From an uncultured Lachnospiraceae bacterium (lineage in GTDB: Bacteria; Bacillota; Clostridia; Lachnospirales; Lachnospiraceae): a stretch of 64,000 nucleotides of DNA. Location of the stretch: positions 1-64,000 of the forward strand of contig CATLGW010000005.1 in the NCBI GenBank assembly GCA_949948715.1, read 5' to 3'. Position 1 is the first letter of the stretch; every line of letters starts with the position of its first letter. The notes below the pieces were generated by a model, which saw only the letters and a list, made by a program, of their open reading frames with translations, made no database searches and had not been told where the DNA came from. A program made the position numbers and the translations under genes. Shown piece by piece: positions 53,336-61,601 of this stretch.

Positions 53336-54373
53336 TTATCCCAATATTTCCTTGACTGCGGCCCGGTATCCGGGCAGATCGGCGGCCTTTCGTATCTGTT
53401 TCAGAGCTTTGCCGCATTGAGGGAAGGAATCGCCCCAATAGCTCCAGAGCTCCTTCATTTTGAATAGAGTGTTCCGGTCTCCGGACATGACCTCCTGATA
53501 GCCACCAAAAAGTTCCTCATGAAAGGCGCGCAGAACTTTCGTCTGGGAAGATGAGTCCGGGGCGGCCGCCGGGAGGTTCCCTGCCGAGGCCGCAAGCTGC
53601 CTTGTCAGAAGGGGGTTTTTCAGAACGCCTCTGCCAAGCATTACCCTTCCGATCTGGGGGAATCGCTCCCGGAGGGTCTCAAAGTCCGCCGGGCTGTGGA
53701 TATCGCCGTTATAGCAAAAGGGGGTGGGACTGCCCTTTTTCGCCAGGCAGGTCAGGGCGGCAGCCGCAGCCTCAGGTCGGACCGGGTTTCGGTAAAAATC
53801 CTGCTGCAGACGGGGATGGAGGATCAGTTCCTCCAAGGGATATTCTGTGAAGAGGGCTGACAGTCTCTCCCACTCCGCCGTGTCCTCCACGCCGATCCGG
53901 GTCTTGATGGAGATGCGCAGGGGGCATCTGTCAAATATTTCATCCAGGAAGGCCTCTAGCCGCTCCGGGAAGCCGAGAAACCCTGCGCCCCGCCCCTTGG
54001 AAGCCACCGTGCCGGAGGGACAGCCCAGGTTCAGGTTCACATGGGTGTAGCCCATCTGTCCCAGGCTGTCCGCCACGGCCAGGAAATCCTCGGTTCGGTT
54101 GGAAAGAATCTGCGGGATCAGCCGGGGGCGGGCCGGATTCTGCGCTTCACTGTCCCCGGCCTGATGCCCGGCCTTGCCGTCGTTTTCTTCCTCCCCCAGC
54201 ACAAATGCCCGGTTGTGCTCCGGCAGCACGTCCTGCAGTTGTCTGTGTCCAAAGCCCGCGCCGGCGATAAAGGGGGTATAGTACCGCTCCATGCCTCCGA
54301 AGTGTCTGGCGTAGGCGTTGCGGTAGATATATCCCGTGATCCCCTCCATGGGGGCCAGCTCAAAAATTATCAT
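53336..54373 (-). CDS. tRNA-dihydrouridine synthase
   Basis: A 345-residue FMN-dependent reductase that makes dihydrouridine in tRNA. It begins FELAPMEGITGYIYRN, has the catalytic cysteine in NLGCPSGTVASKGRGAGFL, and the FMN stretches ISIKTRIGVED and CYNGDIHSPADF. It lies upstream of the esterase gene on the same strand, 24 bp apart, so the two may be cotranscribed. Confidence 0.92.
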   Translation of the reverse strand: MIIFELAPMEGITGYIYRNAYARHFGGMERYYTPFIAGAGFGHRQLQDVLPEHNRAFVLGEEENDGKAGHQAGDSEAQNPARPRLIPQILSNRTEDFLAVADSLGQMGYTHVNLNLGCPSGTVASKGRGAGFLGFPERLEAFLDEIFDRCPLRISIKTRIGVEDTAEWERLSALFTEYPLEELILHPRLQQDFYRNPVRPEAAAAALTCLAKKGSPTPFCYNGDIHSPADFETLRERFPQIGRVMLGRGVLKNPLLTRQLAASAGNLPAAAPDSSSQTKVLRAFHEELFGGYQEVMSGDRNTLFKMKELWSYWGDSFPQCGKALKQIRKAADLPGYRAAVKEILG

Positions 54374-54523
54374 ATGTTATATTGCCTTTCATATATAGGT
54401 TGCCGCAGTGCGGATTTATTAGCATTATATATGAATTTAACGGATGCTGCCAGAAAAATTTTAATTTTGCAACTTTTTGACATCCTAATTTATCTATAAG
54501 TTAAAAGGAGGAGAGGAGTTGAT
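54374..54523. promoter_or_regulatory. Divergent region before the ECF sigma gene, with a possible autoregulated promoter
   Basis: On the plus strand TGCAAC with following T run (54468-54478) and a TATC/TATAAG element (54491-54500) resemble an ECF-type -35 and -10 pair. This would let the sigma factor read its own gene. AAGGAGGAGAGG is the ribosome site. Confidence 0.35.
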
Positions 54524-55021
54524 TTGTTGAAAGAGGAGCTTTATGACAAGCTGGTTGCCTACATTGTGGAGAACCAGAACAAATTTTACCGTTTGGCTTA
54601 CAGCTATGTAAAGAATCAGGATGACGCTCTGGACGTGGTGCAAAATGCGGTCTGTAAAGCGCTGGAGCATTATGGTGATTTGAGAAATGAGCAGGCAATC
54701 AAAACATGGTTTTATAAGATCGTGCTCAATGAGTGCTTTGCCCTCCTAAGGGCAAAAAATCGGATGGTTTTAACAGATGAAGACAGTTGTTGTGAAACGC
54801 CCTACGAGGAAACGGGTTTTCAATCCCACGATGATTTATACGCTGAAATTAATCGGATGGAGAACGATGTTCAAAACATAATTAAACTGAGGTTTTTCGA
54901 GGAATTACAGCTCAGTGAAATTGCCGGGATTTTGAAAATGAATTTAAACACGGTAAAGGCAAAATTGTATCGTGGCTTAAAGACTTTGAGGGTGGCAATC
55001 GGAGAGGAGGGAGGAGTATGA
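54524..55021 (+). CDS. ECF RNA polymerase sigma factor, SigV-like
   Basis: A 165-residue sigma-70 family factor of the extracytoplasmic function group. Region 2 is FYRLAYSYVKNQDDALDVVQNAVCKALEHYGDLRN; region 4 is IIKLRFFEELQLSEIAGILKMNLNTVKAKLYRGLKTLR. The start is a TTG (54524, or the next TTG at 54527) after AAGGAGGAGAGG; no ATG is near. The anti-sigma gene overlaps its stop, as in sigV-rsiV of Bacillus and Clostridioides. Confidence 0.9.
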   Translation: MLKEELYDKLVAYIVENQNKFYRLAYSYVKNQDDALDVVQNAVCKALEHYGDLRNEQAIKTWFYKIVLNECFALLRAKNRMVLTDEDSCCETPYEETGFQSHDDLYAEINRMENDVQNIIKLRFFEELQLSEIAGILKMNLNTVKAKLYRGLKTLRVAIGEEGGV

Positions 55022-55890
55022 GACGTATGGCGCAGGCAAAGCAAAAGTATGACAGCATTCCGATACCCGGAGAGCTGTCGGAGAGGGTTATGCAGGAGGT
55101 AGAGAAAGCAAATATCCAAAGGAGCGGAAAAAAGAAAAGGATGAGGAGGATACAGCGTATGAGAAGAGCGGTTGTGGCAGCGGCGTCAGCGGCGGCGGTC
55201 CTGTTTATGGTGGGAGTCAACACCAGTGAGGTTTTTGCAAGGGAAATGAGTGACGTTCCGGTGCTTGGAGCGATAGCCCGTATCGTTACCTTCCGTTCCT
55301 ATGATACGGAGACGGAAGATATGAATATTTCCGTGGAAATACCCGGCGTTGAGATGATCTCGGAAGAATTGTCGGGGCTGGAAGACAAGATAAATGAAGA
55401 AATCCACGGTTTCTGTGAGCAGTATGCGGAGGGGGCAGTGGAGAGGGCTGAGGAATATAAAAAAGCTTTTTTGGAAACCGGAGGCACGCAAGAAGAATGG
55501 GCAGAGCACCATATTGCGATCAAGGTATGGTATGAGGTTAAATCCTACACGGACCGGTATCTGTCTCTGGCGGTGGCAGGGTCCGAGAACTGGAGCAACG
55601 CGTATCATGAGACCAAGTATTATAACCTGGATTTAAGAGAGGGCAAGTGGGTAACCCTTGAGGATATTTTGGGCGAGGATTACGCCCGGATTGCCGGGAA
55701 GAGTATCCTGCAGCAAACGGAGCAGAGAGAGAAGGAGACGGGCTTGGAATTTTGGACCGACCAATGGGACGGGGTAGACGAAAGTACTAAGTTTTATATA
55801 AACGATGCCGGGAATCCCGTGATCGTGTTTGAAAAATACGAGATAGCGCCGGGAGCTGCAGGCGAACAGGAATTCGAGATTGTAAAATAA
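55018..55890 (+). CDS. RsiV-like anti-sigma factor (DUF3298 domain)
   Basis: A 290-residue single-pass membrane protein close in length to RsiV. The cytoplasmic N-terminus (1-45) would hold the sigma factor; a hydrophobic segment follows (about 46-65). The outer part has a DUF3298-type domain (YHETKYYNLDLREGKWVTLEDILGEDY, FYINDAGNPVIVFEKYEIAPGAAG). In Bacillus and Clostridioides this domain binds lysozyme, which triggers cleavage and finally RseP processing; rseP is at 5.5 kb. Lysozyme sensing here is inferred. The ATG overlaps the sigma gene stop. Confidence 0.87.
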   Translation: MRRMAQAKQKYDSIPIPGELSERVMQEVEKANIQRSGKKKRMRRIQRMRRAVVAAASAAAVLFMVGVNTSEVFAREMSDVPVLGAIARIVTFRSYDTETEDMNISVEIPGVEMISEELSGLEDKINEEIHGFCEQYAEGAVERAEEYKKAFLETGGTQEEWAEHHIAIKVWYEVKSYTDRYLSLAVAGSENWSNAYHETKYYNLDLREGKWVTLEDILGEDYARIAGKSILQQTEQREKETGLEFWTDQWDGVDESTKFYINDAGNPVIVFEKYEIAPGAAGEQEFEIVK

Positions 55891-55918
55891 TAATTAAGAT
55901 GAAAAGAGGAATCACAGG

Positions 55919-56500
55919 ATGAAAAAGAGATGGGTATCGGTAATTGCCACAGTCATTATGCTGTCGATGACAGGGTGCGGTCAAAAGGAGGGTCAGGAAA
56001 GCAGTTCTGGACACAGCAGCCCCGAGCAGGTCCGTGATTCTGCCTTTGAAACAGGGCAGATTGAATCTTCCCCGGCGGCCGGAGCGGAAATAAGCACCGG
56101 ACAGCAGGATCCTGCAAATCCGCCTGCGGCAAATTCGGAGGAAAAGAAGTGGTATGAGGACAACTTTGCCGTGGACAACGAGGCGGCAGCGGAATACGGA
56201 AACCTGATAAAGGAGGCTGTGGCGGAAAAGAATCTCGAAAAACTGGCTGATTTGACAGGATTTCCGGTTTACGTAGGTTTTTCCGACGGCGGACTGGTCG
56301 TGGAAACGAGGGAGGATTTTATTGCTCTGGGCGGGGAGCGGATTTTTACGGATGAGATGGTGAGTTCCATAGACGGCGCTGACGTCACAGGACTGATGCC
56401 CAGCATGGCTGGCTTCACCATGTATGACGGAGACGGGGCCCCCAATATTATTTTCGGTGTGCGGGACGGAAGTCTGGCTATAAGCGGGATAAATTATTAG
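55919..56500 (+). CDS. Putative lipoprotein in the sigma factor operon
   Basis: A 193-residue secreted protein of unknown function. The signal ends SMTGC (Cys20), a passable lipobox, and is followed by a Ser/Pro/Glu-rich linker to about residue 75. The C-terminal 115 residues form a small folded domain (NEAAAEYGNLIKEAVAEKNLEKLADLTGFPVYV, ending INIIFGVRDGSLAISGINY-like). It lies 28 bp after the anti-sigma gene and is probably a member of the same stress operon. Confidence 0.8.
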   Translation: MKKRWVSVIATVIMLSMTGCGQKEGQESSSGHSSPEQVRDSAFETGQIESSPAAGAEISTGQQDPANPPAANSEEKKWYEDNFAVDNEAAAEYGNLIKEAVAEKNLEKLADLTGFPVYVGFSDGGLVVETREDFIALGGERIFTDEMVSSIDGADVTGLMPSMAGFTMYDGDGAPNIIFGVRDGSLAISGINY

Positions 56501-56511
56501 GGTCTGGAGGG

Positions 56512-56570
56512 GATACGGCAGTTCGGTTTGATGTGCGGCACATTATTCCGAATTGCCGTATCTGATTTTT
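56512..56570 (+). terminator. Terminator after the lipoprotein gene
   Basis: A 15-bp stem GATACGGCAGTTCGG (56512-56526) / CCGAATTGCCGTATC (56548-56562), one G-U pair, followed by TGATTTTT. Confidence 0.85.
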
Positions 56571-56608
56571 GTGTGGGAATGGACTGCGGAAAGGTCGAGT
56601 TGCACAAT

Positions 56609-56633
56609 AAAACGCGCGGAAACTGCGCGTTTT
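56609..56633. terminator. Second short hairpin, AAAACGCGC/GCGCGTTTT
   Basis: A perfect 9-bp stem (56609-56617 / 56625-56633) with A-rich and T-rich flanks, 40 bp after the first terminator. It could be a back-up terminator on either strand. Confidence 0.5.
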
Positions 56634-56664
56634 ACACAAAGTTTATATGGAACACAAAAATAGA

Positions 56665-56694
56665 CTGACATTTGTCGGTTTATTTTGTTATAAT
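56665..56694 (+). promoter_or_regulatory. Sigma-A promoter of the CarD-like gene
   Basis: CTGACA (56665-56670) and perfect TATAAT (56689-56694), 18 bp apart, about 80 bp before the GTG start. Confidence 0.6.
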
Positions 56695-56774
56695 ATGGAT
56701 AGAATAGTATTAAAATACAGTGGGGCAATACCGCTTTCACTGTCGGCTGCTTAGATGCGGAAAGGAATAGTCGA

Positions 56775-57317
56775 GTGTTTGAAAAGGGCGAGTATGTAGT
56801 GTGTGGAAACAAAGGGGTGTGCCGGGTGGAGGACATCACTACCTTGAATATTTCCGGCGTGGAAAAGGAGCGGGAGTACTATATTCTGAAACCTGTGTAT
56901 GTGAACGGGAGCACGGTGTATGTGCCGGTGGACGCGGCCGGGGAATCCATACGCCCTGTGCTGAGCAGGGAAGAAGCAAGGGAGTTAATCAGGGTGATAC
57001 CCGAGATTCCCCTGATCACAATATCCAACGATAAGCTTTTGGAGCAGGAATACCGTGTCTGTATGCGGTCCAACAACTGCGAGGAGTGGGTGAGGATTAT
57101 CAAGACCGTCCACCTGAGGAAGCAAAAGCGCATCGAGGCGGGGAGGAAGGTGACCGCGGTGGATGCCAAATACTTCCGTCTGGCGGAGGACAGCCTCTAC
57201 GGAGAGCTGGCGGTGGCCCTGGGAATACCCAAGGAGGAGGTGCAGGACTTTATCGCCGGCGAAATCTCCGTCTCAGAAAAAACACTTTACATTCCCGGGA
57301 AAGAGTACTATAATTAG
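56775..57317 (+). CDS. CarD-like (CdnL/TRCF RID domain) transcriptional regulator
   Basis: A 180-residue protein. The N-terminal Tudor-like RNA-polymerase interaction domain is clear (MFEKGEYVVCGNKGVCRVEDI, YYILKPVYVNGSTVYVPVD), and the C-terminal part is helical (EEWVRIIKTVHLRKQKRIEAGRKV). Such proteins bind the polymerase beta subunit and steady promoter complexes. The start is GTG 56775 after AAAGGA. Its position directly in front of the thrS T-box is probably only chance adjacency. Confidence 0.88.
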   Translation: MFEKGEYVVCGNKGVCRVEDITTLNISGVEKEREYYILKPVYVNGSTVYVPVDAAGESIRPVLSREEARELIRVIPEIPLITISNDKLLEQEYRVCMRSNNCEEWVRIIKTVHLRKQKRIEAGRKVTAVDAKYFRLAEDSLYGELAVALGIPKEEVQDFIAGEISVSEKTLYIPGKEYYN

Positions 57318-57592
57318 AAAAAAGTTTCAGGCAATAGAGAAAGCGTTGATGAGAACAGTAGGCAGGGGAAGATAACAGAGAGGATTGCCGTTTTCCCGCG
57401 GGGAGCGGGGGCGTGCTGGGAGCAATCCTGTCGGAAGCTGTCGAAGACCGTCTCGGAGTGGCTTTAATACAGCCCGGATGCTCCCGTTACGAGCGAATGA
57501 AGGCGGCGGCCGGTTTTTGGGCCGCAAGAAGGGTGGAACCGCGTATATTACGTCCCTTGCAAGCAGGATATTGCAAGGGACTTTTTTTGTGT
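57318..57592 (+). promoter_or_regulatory. T-box leader of thrS with terminator
   Basis: The region carries the T-box sequence AAGGGTGGAACCGCG at 57529-57543 and then an 11-bp terminator stem GTCCCTTGCAA (57552-57562) / TTGCAAGGGAC (57571-57581) followed by seven T. Upstream, GCGTTGATGAGAACAGTAG (about 57343-57361) is the usual stem I start. Uncharged tRNA-Thr would be expected to favour the antiterminator. The specifier codon was not placed with certainty. Confidence 0.93.
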
Positions 57593-57621
57593 AAATTTAT
57601 ATCAGAAAGGAAGCGGAGAAT

Positions 57622-59583
57622 ATGAAAATTACCTTGAAGGACGGCTCTGTGAAGGAGTACGGGGAAGCGAAAAGCGTGTATGAGATCGCACTGGACATCA
57701 GCGAGGGACTGGCGAGAGCCGCCTGCTGCGGAAAAGTGGACGGAAAGGCGGTGGACCTGCGCACGGTGATCGATCAGGACTGCGAGCTGACCATCTGCAC
57801 GGCGGAGGACGAGGACGGGCTTCGCACTCTGCGCCACACCGCCTCCCATGTTCTGGCGGAGGCGGTAAAGCACCTGTTCCCCGACGCCAAGGTTACCATC
57901 GGTCCCAGCATCGACACGGGATTTTATTATGATTTCGACCACGCGCCTTTCTCCAGGGAGGATCTGGACGCCCTGGAGGCCGAGATGAAGAAGATTATCA
58001 AGAAGGGGGCAAAGCTGGAAAGATTCACCCTCCCCAGGCAGGAGGCCATCCGGTATATGGAGGAGAGGCAGGAGCCCTATAAGGCGGAGCTGATCCGGGA
58101 TCTCCCCGAGGACGCCGAGATCTCCTTCTACAGCCAGGGAGATTTCGTGGATCTCTGCGCCGGGCCTCATCTGATGAGTACCAAGGGAATCAAGGCCTTT
58201 AAGCTGACCTCCTCCTCCATGGCTTATTGGAGGGGAAAGTCGGAGAATGCCATGCTGCAGCGCATTTACGGCACGGCTTTCCCCAAAAAGGAGCAGCTTG
58301 AGGAATATCTGGCATATTGGGAGAATGTGAAGAACCGGGATCACAATAAGCTGGGCCGGGAGATGGAGCTGTTTACCACGGTGGACGTGGTGGGACAGGG
58401 ACTGCCCCTGCTGATGCCCAAGGGGGCGAAGATCGTCCAGACCCTGCAGCGGTGGATCGAGGACCTGGAGGACAACGAGTGGGGTTATGTGCGCACCAAG
58501 ACGCCCCTGATGGCAAAGAGCGACCTCTACAAGCTCTCCGGCCACTGGGATCATTATACGGACGGTATGTTTGTGCTGGGCGATGAGGCGAAGGACAAGG
58601 AAGTGCTGGCTCTGCGCCCCATGACCTGTCCCTTCCAGTACTTTGTGTACAAGGCGGGACAGCATTCCTACAGGGATTTGCCCCTGCGCTACAGCGAGAC
58701 CTCCACTCTGTTTCGAAACGAGGACTCCGGCGAGATGCACGGTCTGACGAGAGTCCGTCAGTTCACCATCTCCGAGGGTCATCTCATCGTGAGGCCGGAC
58801 CAGATGGTGGAGGAGTTCAAGGGCTGCCTGGCCCTGGCAAAGTATTGCCTGGGGGTTTTGGGGGTGGGGGAGGATGTGACCTACCGTCTCTCCAAATGGG
58901 ATCCGAATGACCGTGAAAAATATATCGGTGATCCGGATGTGTGGGAGGAGACCCAGGATCATATCCGCAGGATTTTGCAGGAGCTTCAGATTCCCTTCTA
59001 CGAGGAGGAGGGGGAAGCGGCCTTCTACGGGCCCAAGGTGGATATCCAGGCCAGGAACGTGTACGGCAAGGAAGACACCATGATCACCATCCAGTGGGAC
59101 GCGCTCTTGGCGGAGCAGTTTGATATGTACTATATCGATCAGGACGGCGAGAAGAAGCGGCCCTACATTATCCATCGGACCTCCATGGGCTGCTATGAGC
59201 GGACGCTGGCCTGGCTCATCGAGAAATACGAGGGCAAATTCCCCACCTGGCTGTGTCCCGAGCAGGTGAGAGTGCTGCCCATCTCCGAGAAGTATGCCGA
59301 CTATGCGGCGCAGGTGGAGGCTTCCCTGAAAAAGAACGGCATTCTGGCGTCGACGGACAGCCGTTCCGAAAAGATCGGCTTTAAGATCAGAGAGGCCAGG
59401 ATGGACCGGATTCCCTATATGCTGATCGTGGGCCAGAAGGAGGCGGAGGATGGCGTGGTCTCCGTCAGAAGCCGCTTTGCGGGGGATGAGGGGCAGAAGC
59501 CTCTGGAGGAGTTTATCGGACAGATCTCTCAGGAGATCCGGACAAAGGAGATTCGCAGGGAGCTTCCCCAGGAGAACGCATAG
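57622..59583 (+). CDS. thrS: Threonyl-tRNA synthetase
   Basis: A 653-residue class II synthetase with all domains: TGS (1-60), the editing SAD part with HTASHVLAEAV and the later SQGDFVDLCAGPHL, a catalytic core (motif 2 near RYSETSTLFRNEDSGEMHGLTRVRQF; zinc ligands starting with the Cys of MTCPFQ), motif 3 (MGCYERTLAWLIE), and the anticodon-binding C-terminal domain. ATG 57622 follows AAGGAAGCGGAG. It is controlled by the T-box directly in front. Confidence 0.97.
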   Translation: MKITLKDGSVKEYGEAKSVYEIALDISEGLARAACCGKVDGKAVDLRTVIDQDCELTICTAEDEDGLRTLRHTASHVLAEAVKHLFPDAKVTIGPSIDTGFYYDFDHAPFSREDLDALEAEMKKIIKKGAKLERFTLPRQEAIRYMEERQEPYKAELIRDLPEDAEISFYSQGDFVDLCAGPHLMSTKGIKAFKLTSSSMAYWRGKSENAMLQRIYGTAFPKKEQLEEYLAYWENVKNRDHNKLGREMELFTTVDVVGQGLPLLMPKGAKIVQTLQRWIEDLEDNEWGYVRTKTPLMAKSDLYKLSGHWDHYTDGMFVLGDEAKDKEVLALRPMTCPFQYFVYKAGQHSYRDLPLRYSETSTLFRNEDSGEMHGLTRVRQFTISEGHLIVRPDQMVEEFKGCLALAKYCLGVLGVGEDVTYRLSKWDPNDREKYIGDPDVWEETQDHIRRILQELQIPFYEEEGEAAFYGPKVDIQARNVYGKEDTMITIQWDALLAEQFDMYYIDQDGEKKRPYIIHRTSMGCYERTLAWLIEKYEGKFPTWLCPEQVRVLPISEKYADYAAQVEASLKKNGILASTDSRSEKIGFKIREARMDRIPYMLIVGQKEAEDGVVSVRSRFAGDEGQKPLEEFIGQISQEIRTKEIRRELPQENA

Positions 59584-59720
59584 GGCGGCAGCCCCGGTAA
59601 TTTCATAAATTTTAGGATACAGAGCCGTATAAACGCTCCGGGCCCGGGGCAGACTATCTCTGCACCCTGTCCATACAGGCGCTGCCCTTAAGTGGAACAA
59701 GGTGCGGAAGGAGGGCTTGT

Positions 59721-60041
59721 ATGGCTGAATTGAAATGCGCAGTGGAAAACTGCAGCTACAACCAGGACTGCCTGTGCTGCAAGGGCGATATCATGGTGGG
59801 AGGCAGGCATGCCTGCGAATGTGAGGGAACCTGCTGCGAGAGCTTTGCCAGACAAAAGGAGGGCATGGACTCTTTCACCAGCTCCCTGTCACACCCCAGC
59901 AGAACCATCAGCATCGACTGCGAGGCGGTGAAATGTATCTACAACAGCAATTACAAATGTGTGGCTGACCATGTGGACATCAGGGGCTGCGGCGCCTGTG
60001 ACTGTGAGGAGACAGCCTGTGCGACCTTCAAGGAGCGGTAA
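59721..60041 (+). CDS. DUF1540 protein with two cysteine-rich repeats
   Basis: A 106-residue small protein made of two DUF1540 units, LKCAVENCSYNQDCLCC to CESF and IDCEAVKCIYNSNYKCVAD to CATF, each with seven or eight cysteines. These may bind metal ions, but the function of the family is unknown. GGAAGGAGG precedes ATG 59721. It stands alone between thrS and the infC leader. Confidence 0.88.
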   Translation: MAELKCAVENCSYNQDCLCCKGDIMVGGRHACECEGTCCESFARQKEGMDSFTSSLSHPSRTISIDCEAVKCIYNSNYKCVADHVDIRGCGACDCEETACATFKER

Positions 60042-60161
60042 GGGGTGGGCAGGACAGTGTGCGGACGCTGTCCTGCCTTTCTCAAAGGGGGCGGCAGGCC
60101 TAAACCTCGGGAGGGACGGTCTGAGCTGTTTCAAAACATTGCACAGTTGTAAAAATAGTGG

Positions 60162-60190
60162 TTGACACGGCTCTATTTTTATGCTAATCT
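60162..60190 (+). promoter_or_regulatory. Sigma-A promoter of infC-rpmI-rplT
   Basis: A perfect TTGACA (60162-60167) and TAATCT (60185-60190) are 17 bp apart, about 187 bp before the infC start. Confidence 0.75.
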
Positions 60191-60196
60191 ATATCA

Positions 60197-60358
60197 GTGT
60201 GTGAAGAACACCAATAACAAGCAGAGTATCCACTCTCACCTTGGGGCAATCGGGCTGGCAGGGTTGATATCCTTTCTTCCATACAGACTGCACATGGGGG
60301 GCTGTATTTGGGTGAAAATGCGATGTGGATAGTTATGCTATCCGCTTTTTTATTTTTC
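60197..60358 (+). promoter_or_regulatory. infC leader with attenuator (L20-leader type)
   Basis: The leader before infC ends in a hairpin GGATAG/CTATCC with T-rich tail (GCTTTTTTATTTTT, about 60327-60357), a likely attenuator. Several upstream stretches could form a competing pairing. In Bacillus and other Firmicutes the infC-rpmI-rplT leader binds ribosomal protein L20, which stops transcription; the place and architecture here fit that. Confidence 0.7.
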
Positions 60359-60376
60359 TTATGGAGGTGCAGGAAC

Positions 60377-60883
60377 ATTAGCGATTTAATGATTAACGAA
60401 CAAATCAGGGACAAAGAGATCCGTCTGGTGGGCGAGGGCGGACAGCAGCTTGGCATTATGTCCTCCCGGGAGGCAATGAAGCTTGCCGAGGACGCGGGGC
60501 TGGATTTGGTGAAGATTGCGCCCACAGCCAATCCTCCCGTCTGCAAGATTGTCGATTATGGGAAGTACAAGTACGAGCAGCTCCGCAGGGAGAAGGAAGC
60601 GAGGAAGAAGCAGCGCACGGTGGAGCTCAAGGAGATCCGGCTGTCACCCAATATCGACACCAACGATTTGAACACCAAGATTTCCGCGGCCAGGAAGTTT
60701 CTGTCCAAGGGCGACAAAGTGAAAATCACCCTGCGTTTCCGGGGCAGAGAGATGGCACATATGAATAACAGCAGACATATTCTCGACGATATCGCCGAGA
60801 GCCTGTCCGATATCGCCGTTGTGGATAAGCCGCCCAAGGTGGAGGGCAGGAGCATGACCATGTTTTTAACTGAAAAGCGGTAA
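60377..60883 (+). CDS. infC: Translation initiation factor IF-3 (ATT start)
   Basis: A 168-residue IF-3 with N-terminal MINEQIRDKEIRLVGEGGQQLGIMS, linker EARKKQRTVELKEIRLSPNIDTNDLNTKI, and the C-terminal ribosome-binding domain. GGAGGTG at 60363-60369 is correctly spaced for the ATT at 60377 (giving ISDLMINEQ), not for the ATG at 60389. A rare ATT start is a known feature of infC and gives autoregulation by start-codon checking. The frame extends further upstream into the leader but has no support there. Confidence 0.93.
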   Translation: MSDLMINEQIRDKEIRLVGEGGQQLGIMSSREAMKLAEDAGLDLVKIAPTANPPVCKIVDYGKYKYEQLRREKEARKKQRTVELKEIRLSPNIDTNDLNTKISAARKFLSKGDKVKITLRFRGREMAHMNNSRHILDDIAESLSDIAVVDKPPKVEGRSMTMFLTEKR

Positions 60884-60929
60884 TCGCGTAAGTTAAAATA
60901 GACTATGATAAGTTTAGGAGGAAACCGTT

Positions 60930-61127
60930 ATGCCAAAAATGAAGTCAAGCAAATCAGCAGCTAAGCGTTTCAAATTGACCGGAACCGGTAAGTTAAAGAG
61001 AGCGAAAGCGTACAAGAGCCATATTCTGACGAAAAAGAGCACCAAGAGAAAGCGCAATCTCAGGAAATCGACGATCACTGATGCAACCAATGTAAAGAAC
61101 ATGAAGAAGATTTTACCTTATCTGTAA
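60930..61127 (+). CDS. rpmI: 50S ribosomal protein L35
   Basis: A 65-residue basic protein, [20 protein letters not shown] at the start, of the normal length. AGGAGG lies before ATG 60930. It stands in the invariant order infC-rpmI-rplT. Confidence 0.97.
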   Translation: MPKMKSSKSAAKRFKLTGTGKLKRAKAYKSHILTKKSTKRKRNLRKSTITDATNVKNMKKILPYL

Positions 61128-61152
61128 TTTCTGGCAAGGAGGAGAGTAGACA

Positions 61153-61509
61153 ATGGCAAGAGTGAAAGGTGGCTTACATGCCAAAAAGAGACATAATAGA
61201 GTATTGAAGCTTGCGAAAGGCTACAGAGGAGCCAGAAGTAAGCAGTACAGAGTGGCCAAGCAGTCTGTTATGAGAGCGCTGACCAGCTCCTATGCGGGCA
61301 GGAAGGAGAGGAAGCGTCAGTTCAGAAATCTGTGGATTGCACGTATCAATGCGGCGGCCCGTCTCAACGGTTTATCCTACAGCAGATTCATGTACGGCCT
61401 GAAGCTGGCGGAGATTGACATCAACAGGAAGATGCTGGCTGAATTGGCGGTGAATGACGCGGAAGGGTTTAAGACGCTGGCGGAGCTTGCAAAGGCAAAG
61501 CTGGCATAA
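61153..61509 (+). CDS. rplT: 50S ribosomal protein L20
   Basis: A 118-residue protein needed for large-subunit assembly: [20 protein letters not shown], then [15 protein letters not shown] and [21 protein letters not shown]. It is also the likely repressor of its own operon through the leader. GGAGGAGAG stands before ATG 61153. Confidence 0.97.
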   Translation: MARVKGGLHAKKRHNRVLKLAKGYRGARSKQYRVAKQSVMRALTSSYAGRKERKRQFRNLWIARINAAARLNGLSYSRFMYGLKLAEIDINRKMLAELAVNDAEGFKTLAELAKAKLA

Positions 61510-61516
61510 GTGTAGA

Positions 61517-61549
61517 GAGGGAGTGCTGCGGCACTCTCCCTTTTATTTT
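61517..61549 (+). terminator. Terminator after rplT
   Basis: GAGGGAGTGC (61517-61526) and GCACTCTCCC (61531-61540) form a stem with one mismatch, followed by TTTTATTTT. Confidence 0.85.
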
Positions 61550-61601
61550 CAGGGAAGCGTCCGGAGATTCCTCCGGGGCTACGGACTTGTGGGAGAATCA
61601 G

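Noticed and set aside
57487..59700. A 737-codon open frame on the minus strand opposite thrS, and similar long ones opposite rseP (5344-6468), GH32 (44187-45743) and GH36 (46489-47550)
   Set aside because: They mirror the codons of well-identified genes, have no ribosome sites and give His/Leu/Gln-rich products typical of antisense frames in GC-rich genes.
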